From contig CAZEDU010000065.1 in NCBI GenBank assembly GCA_964511185.1, positions 1 through 28,449 on the forward strand: DNA of 28,449 bases. The letters run 5' to 3'. Shown piece after piece: positions 1-8,200 of the stretch. The notes beneath the pieces are model-generated. The model had not been told where the DNA came from and made no database searches. It saw only the letters and a program-made list of their open reading frames with translations. The stretch comes from CAZEDU01 sp964511185. GTDB lineage: Bacteria; Myxococcota; Myxococcia; Myxococcales; Myxococcaceae. A program made the translations under genes and the position numbers. The first letter of the stretch is position 1. Each line of letters opens with the position of its first letter.

Positions 1-1169
1 TGCTGCGCGGTCGCCGCGGCGTTCGCCCACTCGCTCCGCTCGAGCTTCGAGTGCCGCTCTTCGCCGAGCGCCTCGCGCAGGCGCAGCTGCGCGCCGGGGC
101 TCACGGTGAGCAGCGGCGGCAGCGCCGCGCCCACCGAGATGGGCGGCGCCTCCTCCGCGCCCTCGCGCGCCTCGACGACCGCGCTCGCGCCGCCGCGAAC
201 GAACAGCCGGTAGCGGCCCGTCGAGGTCGGCACGTCCAGCGCGGCCTCGCCGAGCGCCGGGAGCACGGCCTGGGTGATGACGTGCGGCGTCCGCCTCGGA
301 CCGCCGATGCAGAAGGGCCCCAAGTCCAGCGCGCGGACCGCCCGCGCCGGCCGGAACACCGCCTCCACGGAGCGATCGAGCGCGACCCCGAAGCGCAGGT
401 CACAGAACTGGCAGTGGCCCTCCGCGCCCACCTGGGAGAGCTCGTCGAGCGACTGCGCTCCGGTCTGGCACGAAGGGCAGATGAGCTCCCAGCTCATCTC
501 CAGGAGCCCGCTCGTCACCGCGTGCAGGCACAGCGTGAGCAGGGTGGGGCGCGGCGCGCTCCACGCGTCCGCCAGCTCGAACGGCCGAAGGCGCACGAGG
601 TCGGCGTCGTCCGCTTCCGACAGGTGGCGCAAGAGCCGCTCCGCGATCGCGCGGTGCGCCGGCGCGATCGCCCGGAGGAAGCGGTCCCGTCCGGCGGCGA
701 AGGCGCTGGAGTGGACGGACCCGCGACGCCCCGGCGCGCCCTTGCGCACGAACGACGCCATCTGGGCGAGCGTGGTGCGCGCGCCGACCCACGCCACCAG
801 CCGCGCGGCGGCGATCGTCGGCTCGACCTCGAGGCGAAAGACGACGCGGGTGCCGCGGTCGGTGGGCTCGAGGGCGCACGAGAACACCATGCGCCGCGCC
901 GGGCCTTTGCGGAAGATGCGCTCGATGCGAAACGAGCGCTCCTCCACCCACTCGAACGGCCGCTCCTCGTACTCGACCGGGATGCCCGACAGCCGCGTGC
1001 GGATGAGGAAGCGCGCCGCGCCGGCGTTGGAGAGCGGCGCCACGTGGATGCGCGCGAGCCCGATGGCGCGGTTGAAGCGGTCGGTGTCAGCGACGATCGG
1101 CCACAGCTGCGCGGGCGTGGCCGGGCTCTCAACGGTTTGGCGGACGACGACCGGCTTGGAAGGGCCCAT
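1..1169 (-). CDS. SRPBCC + DUF5939-like protein, probable adenylate/guanylate cyclase N-terminal part (partial)
   Basis: The frame is open from an ATG at 1169 to the left edge, giving 389 codons without a stop, so the C-terminus lies outside the window. Residues ~8-165 read like an SRPBCC (START/Bet v1-type) ligand-binding fold (PATPAQLWPIVADTDRFNR near the start). Residues ~190-330 carry two CxxC pairs, C231/C234 and C253/C256, in a context (CPSC, HCQFC) that I recall from DUF5939, a module usually N-terminal to a class III nucleotide cyclase domain. The catalytic domain is not visible, so cyclase activity is inferred. The start follows the stop of the WYL-like gene by 33 bp in the same frame, which suggests co-transcription. 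No strong Shine-Dalgarno was seen. Gene reality is very likely; the family name is moderately sure. Confidence 0.7.
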   Translation of the reverse strand, partial: MGPSKPVVVRQTVESPATPAQLWPIVADTDRFNRAIGLARIHVAPLSNAGAARFLIRTRLSGIPVEYEERPFEWVEERSFRIERIFRKGPARRMVFSCALEPTDRGTRVVFRLEVEPTIAAARLVAWVGARTTLAQMASFVRKGAPGRRGSVHSSAFAAGRDRFLRAIAPAHRAIAERLLRHLSEADDADLVRLRPFELADAWSAPRPTLLTLCLHAVTSGLLEMSWELICPSCQTGAQSLDELSQVGAEGHCQFCDLRFGVALDRSVEAVFRPARAVRALDLGPFCIGGPRRTPHVITQAVLPALGEAALDVPTSTGRYRLFVRGGASAVVEAREGAEEAPPISVGAALPPLLTVSPGAQLRLREALGEERHSKLERSEWANAAATAQ

Positions 1170-1202
1170 CGCCCCGGCAGTGTAGCCCGGCGCCCGCCCA
1201 AG

Positions 1203-1481
1203 CTAGATGCGGCAGTGCACGTGTGACATCGCGCTGTCGTTCGGGTTGTAGTTGGGGTCGTTGGGCTCGAAGCTTTGCCCGAGCCGCAAGCCGACGAGCT
1301 CGCTGACCTTCCACAGCTTACCGAAGACCGCGGCGCCGGACGCACTCAGCTCGACGGCGCGCAGCACCTCATTTCCGGCCGTCGAGGTGCCGTGACAGTA
1401 CGGCGCCACGATGCGTTTTTTGTCTTTGTATTGAAACTCGAGGAGCCGGCGCGTGCGGATGGCCTCGCAGATGAGCTGCAT
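1203..1481 (-). CDS. Small stand-alone WYL-like domain protein
   Basis: This 92-residue protein begins with an ICEAIRTRRLLEFQYKDKKR stretch, followed by VAPYCHGTSTAGNEVLRA and an ending with YNPNDSAMSHVHCRI. The pattern resembles the core of the WYL fold (beta-rich, Sm-like, ligand- or nucleotide-sensing) without the helix-turn-helix of WYL transcription factors. It therefore probably senses or binds a ligand rather than DNA. It starts 12 bp after the stop of the TIGR01777 epimerase and ends 33 bp before the cyclase-like gene, inside a same-strand run. Composition is clearly protein-like and unlike the Arg/Ala-rich shadow frames around it. The function is not known to me. Confidence 0.75.
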   Translation of the reverse strand: MQLICEAIRTRRLLEFQYKDKKRIVAPYCHGTSTAGNEVLRAVELSASGAAVFGKLWKVSELVGLRLGQSFEPNDPNYNPNDSAMSHVHCRI

Positions 1482-1493
1482 GGTGCGCGATGT

Positions 1494-2405
1494 CTATGCG
1501 GCTTGCGCCCAAAAGAGCTGGCGAAGCGCGGCTTCCAAAGTGGGGTACTCGAAGGTGAAGCCCGAATCGAGCGTGCGTCTGGGCAGGACTTTCTGCCCGT
1601 CGAGGACCATCGTCGACATCTCGCCGAGCGCGAGCTTGAGCGCGAACTTGGGGGCAGGGACCAAGGCGGGGCGGTGCAAGGCGCGACCGAGCTCGCGAAC
1701 GAAGTCGCGGTTGGTCACGGGGTTCGGCGCGGTGCCGTTCAGCACCCCAGAGACGGTCGGTTGCTCGAGCACGTGCACGAAGAGGCGCAGCAAGTCGTCG
1801 CGGTGAATCCAGCTCATGTATTGGTTGCCGTCGCCGAATCGTCCGCCGGCGCCCAGTTTGAACGGAACCGTCATGCGCTTGAGCGCGCCGCCGTCGGGGT
1901 GCAGCACGATGCCGATGCGAATGATGGCGGTGCGAAGGCCGGCCTCTTGGGCGGGGGCGGTCGCCGCTTCCCAGACCTGGCAGACCTGCGCGAGAAAGTC
2001 GGACCCCGGCGCGCTCGTCTCGTCGAGCGGCTCGTCGCCATGCGGGCCGTAGTAGCCAATCGCCGAGGTGCTCACCAGGGCGCGGACGGTGCCCGACGCG
2101 ACGGCGGCGCGCGCGATCGCCTCGGTGCCGATCTTCCGGCTCTTCACCACGCGCTCTTTCTGTTCGGGCGTCCACCGCTCGGCGATCGACTCGCCGGCCA
2201 GGTGAATCACCGCGTCGAAGCCTTGGAGCAGCGTGTCGGGAGCCGGTTCGAACGCGTCGAAACGCGCGGCGGACACGCCGGAAGGAAGGCCGGAAAGGGC
2301 GGCGGGCTTGCGGGTGAGCACCGTCACCTGATGGCCGGCATCGACCAAGCGCCGCACCAAGGGCGCCCCTAAAAATCCAGTGCCTCCAGTGACCGCGACC
2401 TTCAT
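1494..2405 (-). CDS. TIGR01777 family NAD(P)-dependent epimerase/oxidoreductase (YfcH-like)
   Basis: This is a 303-residue extended SDR-type protein. The N-terminus MKVAVTGGTGFLG holds the Rossmann GxxGxxG motif at residues 7-13. It is followed by the family-typical AVIHLAGESIAERW (~65-78), STSAIGYYG (~112-120, the SDR Ser/Tyr region) and a C-terminal DUF1731-like tail containing the VLPRRTLDSGFTF region. Length matches the family (about 300). Members are soluble and cytoplasmic; the substrate is generally unknown, although homologues have been linked to cell division (SulA-like naming). It lies 16 bp downstream of the lipoprotein gene and 12 bp upstream of the WYL-like gene, which suggests one transcript. 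Confidence 0.92.
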   Translation of the reverse strand: MKVAVTGGTGFLGAPLVRRLVDAGHQVTVLTRKPAALSGLPSGVSAARFDAFEPAPDTLLQGFDAVIHLAGESIAERWTPEQKERVVKSRKIGTEAIARAAVASGTVRALVSTSAIGYYGPHGDEPLDETSAPGSDFLAQVCQVWEAATAPAQEAGLRTAIIRIGIVLHPDGGALKRMTVPFKLGAGGRFGDGNQYMSWIHRDDLLRLFVHVLEQPTVSGVLNGTAPNPVTNRDFVRELGRALHRPALVPAPKFALKLALGEMSTMVLDGQKVLPRRTLDSGFTFEYPTLEAALRQLFWAQAA

Positions 2406-2421
2406 GACGGGCCTTCTGAGA

Positions 2422-3030
2422 TCAGCCCTTGGTGATTTGGCCCGCGGTCACGGTGAGCGACTCGTTGTTGTACGTGTGCTGTTCAGTCGAGGTGGCGACG
2501 GTGCCGTTCAACGAGAGGCCCACGCTCCCGCTCTTGGTGCCGAGCTGCTGGAAGTCGACCGACTGGGTGACGTTCGCGTCGATGTAGTCCTCAATCTCTC
2601 CGGTGAACGTCACCTTGCCGACGAAGGCGAGGTCGACCTTGCCGCTGAAGCCCGTGGTCACCGCGGCGCCGGTGGCGGTCTTCAGCGTGTACGTCATCGA
2701 GCCGTCCAGCGTGTGCTTCCCGTCGTCGTTGAACTTGTCGTACTGGATGGTGAACTTCACGTCCGAGTTGCCGCCGAGCAAGCCGCCCAGGCTGAGCGCA
2801 TCGACCGTGATGCTCGCGGTGCCGCCGTGCGCGCCTTGGACCTTCGAATTGCCGCTCGCCGTCGCGCGGCGAAGGCCGCTTTGCAGCGAGCCGGACTTCG
2901 AGGCCGGAGCGCTCGCCGCGAACAAGGCCTCGGCCGCGCCCTGCTTGCCGCCGCCGATCTTCGCGCCCCCGCCGCACGCCGAAAACGTCAGGGCGAAAAG
3001 GACCACCGCCACCTGCTTGCACTCGAACAT
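2422..3030 (-). CDS. Putative lipoprotein, unknown function
   Basis: This 202-residue protein has a short hydrophobic leader (residues ~6-18) ending in a lipobox-like TFSAC, with Cys19 as the probable lipidation site and a Gly-rich stretch after it. The remainder is rich in Gly, Thr, Ser and Val (repeated short beta-strand-like stretches such as GSMTYTLKTATGAAVTTGF), consistent with an extracytoplasmic beta-sheet domain. The ATG at 3030 has a very good Shine-Dalgarno (GGAGG five bases upstream), which fixes the start. It appears to be the first gene of the run that continues with the TIGR01777 epimerase. I do not recognise the family. Confidence 0.8.
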   Translation of the reverse strand: MFECKQVAVVLFALTFSACGGGAKIGGGKQGAAEALFAASAPASKSGSLQSGLRRATASGNSKVQGAHGGTASITVDALSLGGLLGGNSDVKFTIQYDKFNDDGKHTLDGSMTYTLKTATGAAVTTGFSGKVDLAFVGKVTFTGEIEDYIDANVTQSVDFQQLGTKSGSVGLSLNGTVATSTEQHTYNNESLTVTAGQITKG

Positions 3031-3061
3031 GTGAGCCTCCGGAACGAGAATGAGCGCATGG

Positions 3062-3091
3062 GTGCTAGCGCCGTCCGGGCGGGAGCGTCAA
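3062..3091 (-). promoter_or_regulatory. Candidate sigma70-type promoter for the 3030..1 gene run
   Basis: On the minus strand a TTGACG (3091-3086) is followed after 18 bp by TAGCAC (3067-3062), about 30 bp upstream of the lipoprotein ATG. The -35 match is good and the -10 weak. Location at the head of the gene run is the main support. Confidence 0.3.
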
Positions 3092-3123
3092 TTGCTCCAG
3101 AGGTCGCCGCTCTGTGACGTTGA

Positions 3124-3660
3124 CTACTCGATGCCGGTGCGATCGAGCGCGCAGCCTTCGGGTACCGGCTTGCGCGGCGTGAAGAAATAGCCAGAAAGAC
3201 CTGCGCGCGGAGCGCTGGACTCCTCAAGGCCCCACGTCGCGCCGCGCCCCCAGCTCCATTCGCACGTCGCCACTCGAGACCCGTCGAAGGTCACGGTGAA
3301 CTTCTCCAGACAGGGCCATGAAATCTTCACTGTCTGCGGGGTGTGCCCCGGCCAGAAGTACCTCTGAGCTGTCACCACGTACTGGCCGCGGTACAGCGCG
3401 ACGATGTAATGCTCCGACTGGGTCACTGGTACAGGCACCCGGCGCACGACGACCTTGAAGGGCGCAATGCCGGGGTCGAACTCAGCCTCGGCAACCACCT
3501 TGCCTTGACGCCACTGCTCGAAGTCGAAGATGGGGTCGGAAGGGTTCAAGTCAGCGCCCGGCTTTGGCGCTTCGCCACACCGACAGGCAACGCCACCCGG
3601 CAGCAGCGCCAAGACCACCACAGCCACCCACTGCCATGCTCGAGCTCGCGGAGTCGTCAT
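3124..3660 (-). CDS. Putative lipoprotein/secreted protein, unknown function
   Basis: With the ATG at 3660 the product is 178 residues. The leader is RARAW followed by a hydrophobic run (VAVVVLALLPGGVAC) and Cys26, which may be a lipidation site; the lipobox (GGVAC) is imperfect, so cleavage by signal peptidase I is also possible. The mature part has several Trp and Cys residues (ISWPCLEKFTVTF, ATCEWSWGRG) and ends EGCALDRTGIE. A TTG at 3696 would add 12 residues ahead of the signal peptide; I prefer the ATG because it puts the positive n-region at the very start. The frame is convincing by composition. No family recognised. It lies 93 bp upstream of the next lipoprotein gene on the same strand. 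Confidence 0.65.
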   Translation of the reverse strand: MTTPRARAWQWVAVVVLALLPGGVACRCGEAPKPGADLNPSDPIFDFEQWRQGKVVAEAEFDPGIAPFKVVVRRVPVPVTQSEHYIVALYRGQYVVTAQRYFWPGHTPQTVKISWPCLEKFTVTFDGSRVATCEWSWGRGATWGLEESSAPRAGLSGYFFTPRKPVPEGCALDRTGIE

Positions 3661-3738
3661 GAGCCGAGCGGTAGCCGAACCTGGGAGAGGGCGCAACGTC
3701 GGGGCTCACGTCCACGGCATTCGCAACCGCGGCGCGGC

Positions 3739-4383
3739 TCAGCGTCGAATGGTGACGGTGAGGTCGAGCAGCGGCTGCAGGTTGCCCTTCTTCTGCTCGA
3801 CCAACGCTTCCTGCACCTTGCTCTTGAGCTCTTCGAGGCGCGCCGGGAGCTTCGCGCGGTCGAACTGAATCCCCTTCAAGAAACCAGTCCTACGACCGAA
3901 TTGGGCGGCTTGCTGGCGAAGAGGAAACCGAGCGAGAGGCAGCTCGGCCTCGAGGCGGTGCGAATCCCGAAACTCCCTCGCGATACCTGCGCGGTCCGCC
4001 GAGCCGAACGCAATCGAGAAACCGCTCGAGCCGATGGTGAGCGCTTGGCGGTCGTCGCCCGCGACGAGAAACTGTCGAGGGCTCATTCTGTAGGAGAAAA
4101 GCTCGCTCGCGATGGACCGCAGCTCGCGGACCGCGGGGCTGTTGTTCAACCCCAGCAACCAGTCGACGGTGACCTCGTTGCGCGTCTCGAATGGGCCCTT
4201 CGGCGCCGCTTTGGCATTGGCGCTACGGGTCGAACGCTGCTCGGCCCAGCCAAGCCGGCCAAGTGATGTCGGCGCCCGCTGCCCAGCACCGTCGGTCCTG
4301 GGAGTCGCTGGGGATTTTCCCAGCGCACGCTGGATGAAGGAAGCGAGAAGACCTGACGAAACGACGGGAGCTCCGATGCCCAT
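3739..4383 (-). CDS. Hypothetical protein, 214 residues
   Basis: I do not recognise this protein. It has no signal peptide or clear membrane segment. Residues ~20-70 are low-complexity (Ala, Thr, Pro, Gly, Arg). Residues ~70-150 look folded (VTVDWLLGLNNSPAVRELRS, then an SGFSIAFGSADRAGIAREFR stretch), and ~175-214 are a charged helical tail (LPARLEELKSKVQEALVEQK). The ATG at 4383 has an AGGA six bases upstream. Competing frames across this interval are Arg/Ser-rich and look like shadows. Some 195 bp without a gene separate it from the DUF4476 gene upstream, and that interval contains two dyads, so it may have its own promoter. Confidence 0.6.
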   Translation of the reverse strand: MGIGAPVVSSGLLASFIQRALGKSPATPRTDGAGQRAPTSLGRLGWAEQRSTRSANAKAAPKGPFETRNEVTVDWLLGLNNSPAVRELRSIASELFSYRMSPRQFLVAGDDRQALTIGSSGFSIAFGSADRAGIAREFRDSHRLEAELPLARFPLRQQAAQFGRRTGFLKGIQFDRAKLPARLEELKSKVQEALVEQKKGNLQPLLDLTVTIRR

Positions 4384-4494
4384 GACGAGTCCTGTATGTG
4401 GGGAGGCGCTGCAACCGCCTCGGTGGGGTTCACTGTGTTGTCGGGCACGCAGGGGCTAAGTTGTCTTCGTCGTTGAACCTCTGAGAGCCATCCG

Positions 4495-4507
4495 TCTCTG
4501 ACAGAGA
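4495..4507. promoter_or_regulatory. 13-bp dyad TCTCTG-A-CAGAGA upstream of the 214-residue gene
   Basis: A perfect odd-centred inverted repeat (TCTCTG, centre A4501, CAGAGA) sits 112 bp upstream of the ATG at 4383. A shorter related dyad, CTCT-G-AGAG, occurs at 4479-4487. Both lie in the gene-free interval 4384-4579. The size suits an operator half-site pair, but no regulator is identified. Confidence 0.3.
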
Positions 4508-4530
4508 AGCGCCGTGGCAACGAGGTCGAT

Positions 4531-4554
4531 TTTTGCTGACCGCGGTCAGCAAAA
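4531..4554. repeat. Perfect 24-bp palindrome
   Basis: TTTTGCTGAC, centre CGCG, GTCAGCAAAA: every one of the 24 bases is matched. It begins 25 bp past the stop of the DUF4476 gene (reading minus) and 148 bp upstream of the 214-residue gene's ATG. The RNA would form a 10-bp stem with a CGCG loop, but the 3' side is A-rich rather than U-rich on either strand, so it is not a canonical intrinsic terminator. It could be an operator for a dimeric regulator or a transcript-end structure. Confidence 0.6.
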
Positions 4555-4579
4555 GGCGCCGCCTTCCGGCTCCCTAAGC

Positions 4580-5212
4580 TCAATCCGAGAGGATCCGCTC
4601 CAGCGCCTTCTTGTCGGAGGAGAAGGTGAAGGCTTCGTAGAGCTTGAAGTGGTTCTCTCGATCGAGGATTCGCGACTTGAGCGTGCGGACCACCTCGAGC
4701 TTCTCGCCGGAGAACGAAAGCTGCTCGAGCACCTTCACGACCTGGCCCACCACGAAGTGGTGCTCGGCCGCGGCGGACCGGATGACGCTCAGCTTGTTGT
4801 CCGAAAAGCTCTGCGCGCGGATGGCGGAGATCAACGCGCTGAACTTGTCTTGATCCATGGGTGCCCGCCGCACCGGGGGCGGCGGCCGAACCACCACAGG
4901 CGCGGGAGGCGGCGGCGGCGGGCGGACCACCACGGGCTTCTGCATCGATTCGAGCGTGGGCGCGCGAGCGATGTCCCGCTTCAAGTCGGCGATTCGGGCG
5001 CGGATCTCGCCGAGCTGGCCTTGCAGTCGTTGATCATGCTTCCGGCTCAGCACGCTGGACAGCATGTCGGCCGTCAGGTCCAGCTCGCGAAGGAGCCGCT
5101 CTCGCTCGACCACCACCAGGGTGTCTCGGTGGCGGCCGAAGTCGCGATCTGCCAGCGCGGCGGCGGCGGGGATAAGAACAGCCATCAGCATCGTTGTGAG
5201 CAGGGCCCTCAA
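4580..5212 (-). CDS. Secreted DUF4476 domain protein with coiled coil and Pro-rich linker
   Basis: The product is 210 residues. I set the start at TTG 5212 because AAGGGAGG lies six bases upstream and it gives a clean signal peptide (MRALLTTMLMAVLIPAAAALA); an upstream GTG at 5251 would add a polar 13-residue extension. After cleavage, residues ~30-85 form a charged, heptad-like region (ERERLLRELDLTADMLSSVL and on). Residues ~90-118 are a VVVRPPPPPPAP-type proline linker, and ~120-208 match the DUF4476 pattern (FSALISAIRAQSFSDNKLSV repeated as FHFVV/LSFSGEKLEVV/FTFSSDKKALE). DUF4476 function is unknown. It lies 85 bp downstream of ftsK on the same strand and may be read from the same transcript. 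Confidence 0.85.
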   Translation of the reverse strand: MRALLTTMLMAVLIPAAAALADRDFGRHRDTLVVVERERLLRELDLTADMLSSVLSRKHDQRLQGQLGEIRARIADLKRDIARAPTLESMQKPVVVRPPPPPPAPVVVRPPPPVRRAPMDQDKFSALISAIRAQSFSDNKLSVIRSAAAEHHFVVGQVVKVLEQLSFSGEKLEVVRTLKSRILDRENHFKLYEAFTFSSDKKALERILSD

Positions 5213-5297
5213 GTGTTCCTCCCTTGAGCGAGGACAAGGGACAGGACACACCGCTCGCTTCGGAAATTCACACGGCGCCGGCGACAGCCTGGTGCGG

Positions 5298-8200
5298 TCA
5301 GACCGCGCCCGCGCCCGGCATCTCGCCGACGGGCCGGAGGAGCACCTCGCGCGGCTTGGCGCCGTCCGCTGGACCGACCACGCCGTCGCGCTCCATGCGC
5401 TCGATCATGCGCGCCGCGCGGTTGTAGCCGATGCGCATCTTCCGCTGGAGGATCGAGATGGAGACGGTGCGCATCTCGCTGACGGTGGCGAGCGCCTGGT
5501 CGTACAGCTCGTCCGACAGCTCGTCTTCCTCGCCTCCGCCTTCGACCTCTTCCTCGCGCGGCTTCAGGATCGACTCGTCGAACACCGGCTTGCCTTGCGC
5601 CTTCCAGTGATCGACCGCGCGCTTGATCTCGGTCTCCGAGACGTACGCGCCGTGCACGCGCTGCAGGTGCGCGCTGGTCGGCGGCATGATCAACATGTCG
5701 CCCATGCCGAGCAGCGCCTCGGCCCCGATGGTGCCCAAGATGGTCATCGAGTCGGGCTTGCTGCGCAGCATGAAGCTGATCCGCGTGGGGAAGTTCGCCT
5801 TGATCACGCCGGTGACCACGTCGGTCGACGGGCGCTGCGTGGCCACCATCAAGTGGATGCCGGCCGCGCGGGCCATCTGGGCGAGCCGCGCGATGTACGT
5901 CTCGACCTCGCGCGAGGCGACCATCATCAAATCTGCCAGCTCGTCGATGATCACCACCAGGTACGGCAGCTTCTTGAGGTCCTTCTTCTCGTCCTTCTCC
6001 GCCTCGGCCTTCGCGTCGGCCGCGGCCTGCGCCAGCGCGGCGTTCTCCTCGGGCGTCACCACGTCGACCGCCACCGCGGGCGTGTCGGCGTCGACGCGGA
6101 TGTCGGCCTGCGCCTCCTTCGCGCGGGTCGCGTCCTCCGGGGTCAACGGCGGGCTCAGCGCCTCGCGCACGTCCTCCGGCTTCTCGGTGGGCGCGGGCAC
6201 GCCGACCTGCGCCTCGGACGACTTGCGCTCGAGCGCCTGCTCCTCGCTCTCGCCATCCGCCACGTCGATGATCATCAGCTTGCGCTGCTTGGCCGGCGGC
6301 TTCGGCGGCGACGGCTTCGCCTCCGCCTTCGGTTTGGCCGCGTCGACCGTCTGCGACTCGACCCACTTGTTGTAGCCGGTGATGTTGCGCACGCCGGCCT
6401 GCGAGAGCAGGTGGTAGCGCCGCTCCATCTCTTCGACCGCCCAGCGCAGCGCGAGCGCCGCCTTCTTCGGGTCGGTGACGACCGGCAAGAGCAGGTGCGG
6501 AATGCCCTCGTAGACCGACAGCTCGAGCATCTTGGGGTCCACCATGATGAAGCGGACCTCTTCGGGCGTGCTCTTGAGCAGGATCGACATGATCATCGAG
6601 TTGACCGCCACCGACTTGCCCGAGCCGGTGGTGCCGGCGATGAGCAGGTGCGGCGCCTTCGCCAGGTCGAGCACGTACGGCATGCCCTCGATGTCCTTGC
6701 CCAGGCACATGGTGAGGCGCGAGGCCGACTTGGTGAACGCGTCCTGCTCGGCGATCTCCTTGAGGTAGACCGTCTCGCGATCCTTGTTCGGCACCTCGAT
6801 GCCGACCACGCCCTTGCCGGGAATGGGCGCCACGATGCGCACGCGCATCGCCTCCATCGCCATCGCCAGGTCGTCGGCGAGCGAGGCGATCTTCGACACC
6901 TTGATGCCGGGGCCCGGCAGAAACTCGTACATCGTGACCACGGGGCCGGGGCGGATCTCCACCACCTCCCCGACGATGCCGAAGTCGGCGAGCTTGGCGC
7001 GGAGCCGCTCGGCGGTGCTCAGGAACGCTTCCTTGTCGAGCGCGCTGCGCTCCTTCTTGTCGCACTCGAGCACGTCGAGCGACGGCACCTGGAAGCTCTT
7101 GCGGTCGCCCAGGAACTCGAACGCCTCCTGGTCCTTCTTCTTCGTCGGCTTGGGCGGCGCCTTGGGCTCGACGATGACCGGCATGCGCGCCGCCGCGGCC
7201 GCCGCCGCGGGCACGATCGCCGCGGGCGCCGCAGCAACGATGGCGGCCGGGGCCGCGGCCACCGGCGCGGCGGCGGGAGCGGGGTTCGCGGCGGTGGGCG
7301 GCGGGACGCTGATGGTGGTCGGCGCCAGCTCGACCGGCAGCGCGGACGGCTCCAGCGTCGGCGGCGCGCCCGGGGTCACGATGTTCGGCACCTTGCGCGC
7401 GCGCGCCTTCTGCTCAAAGGGCTCAGGCTTGGGCGGCGCCAGGCTGACCGCCCACGCCGGGTCTCCTCCCGGCGGACCGCCTTCCACCAGCGACGCCGAG
7501 AGCGGGCTGGCCGCGACGCTGAGCGACCCTGCGCGCCGCTCGGCCCGCTCGCGCTCGCGTTGCAGCTTCGAGGCCTCGCGCGCCTCCTTGGCGGCCAGCG
7601 CCTGCTGCTTGCGCAGCGCGCGCGCTTCCTCGGCCTCGCGCGCGAGCCGGTGGGCCTCCTCGGCCATCGCCTCGGCCTCGGCGACCTCTGACTCTGCGTC
7701 GCGCAGCTTGAGCTCGTCCGCCTCGAGCTGGGCGAGGAACGCGGCTTCTTCCTCCTTCGCCTTCGCGCGCGCCTCGCGCTGCGCCTGCCAGGCCTTCTTC
7801 TGCAGCTCCCAGGTGCGGAGCGTCAGCGCCCACAGCTTGACGCCGGCGACCTTGGCCACCGCGAACGCGGCCGCGCACAGCCGCAGGAAGGCGAACTGCG
7901 TGCCGATGATCAGCGCCGCCACCGCGATGGTGGTGACCAGAATCACCGTGCCGACGGTCGAGAACAGCGCGCCCAGCGTGCTGGCGAGCCCCCGGCCGAT
8001 GAGCCCCCCCGGCGGGTGCGCGAAGCCGGGCGTGCTCGCGAGCAGCAGCTGCATCAGCGTGGCGCCCGACAGCGTCAGGAGCAACAGACACAAGAGCTGC
8101 GGCCAACGCCGGACGCCTTTGGCGCCGAGGAACAACGTGCCGGCCGCGTACAGGCCGGCGGTGGGCAACAGGTACGCGCAGACGCCGAGCAGGCCGCGCA

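Noticed and set aside
5064..7691. Open frame of 875 codons on the plus strand across ftsK
   Set aside because: It is antisense to FtsK, which has intact domains, and its product is extremely Arg/His/Leu/Asp-rich, as expected from a high-GC shadow frame.
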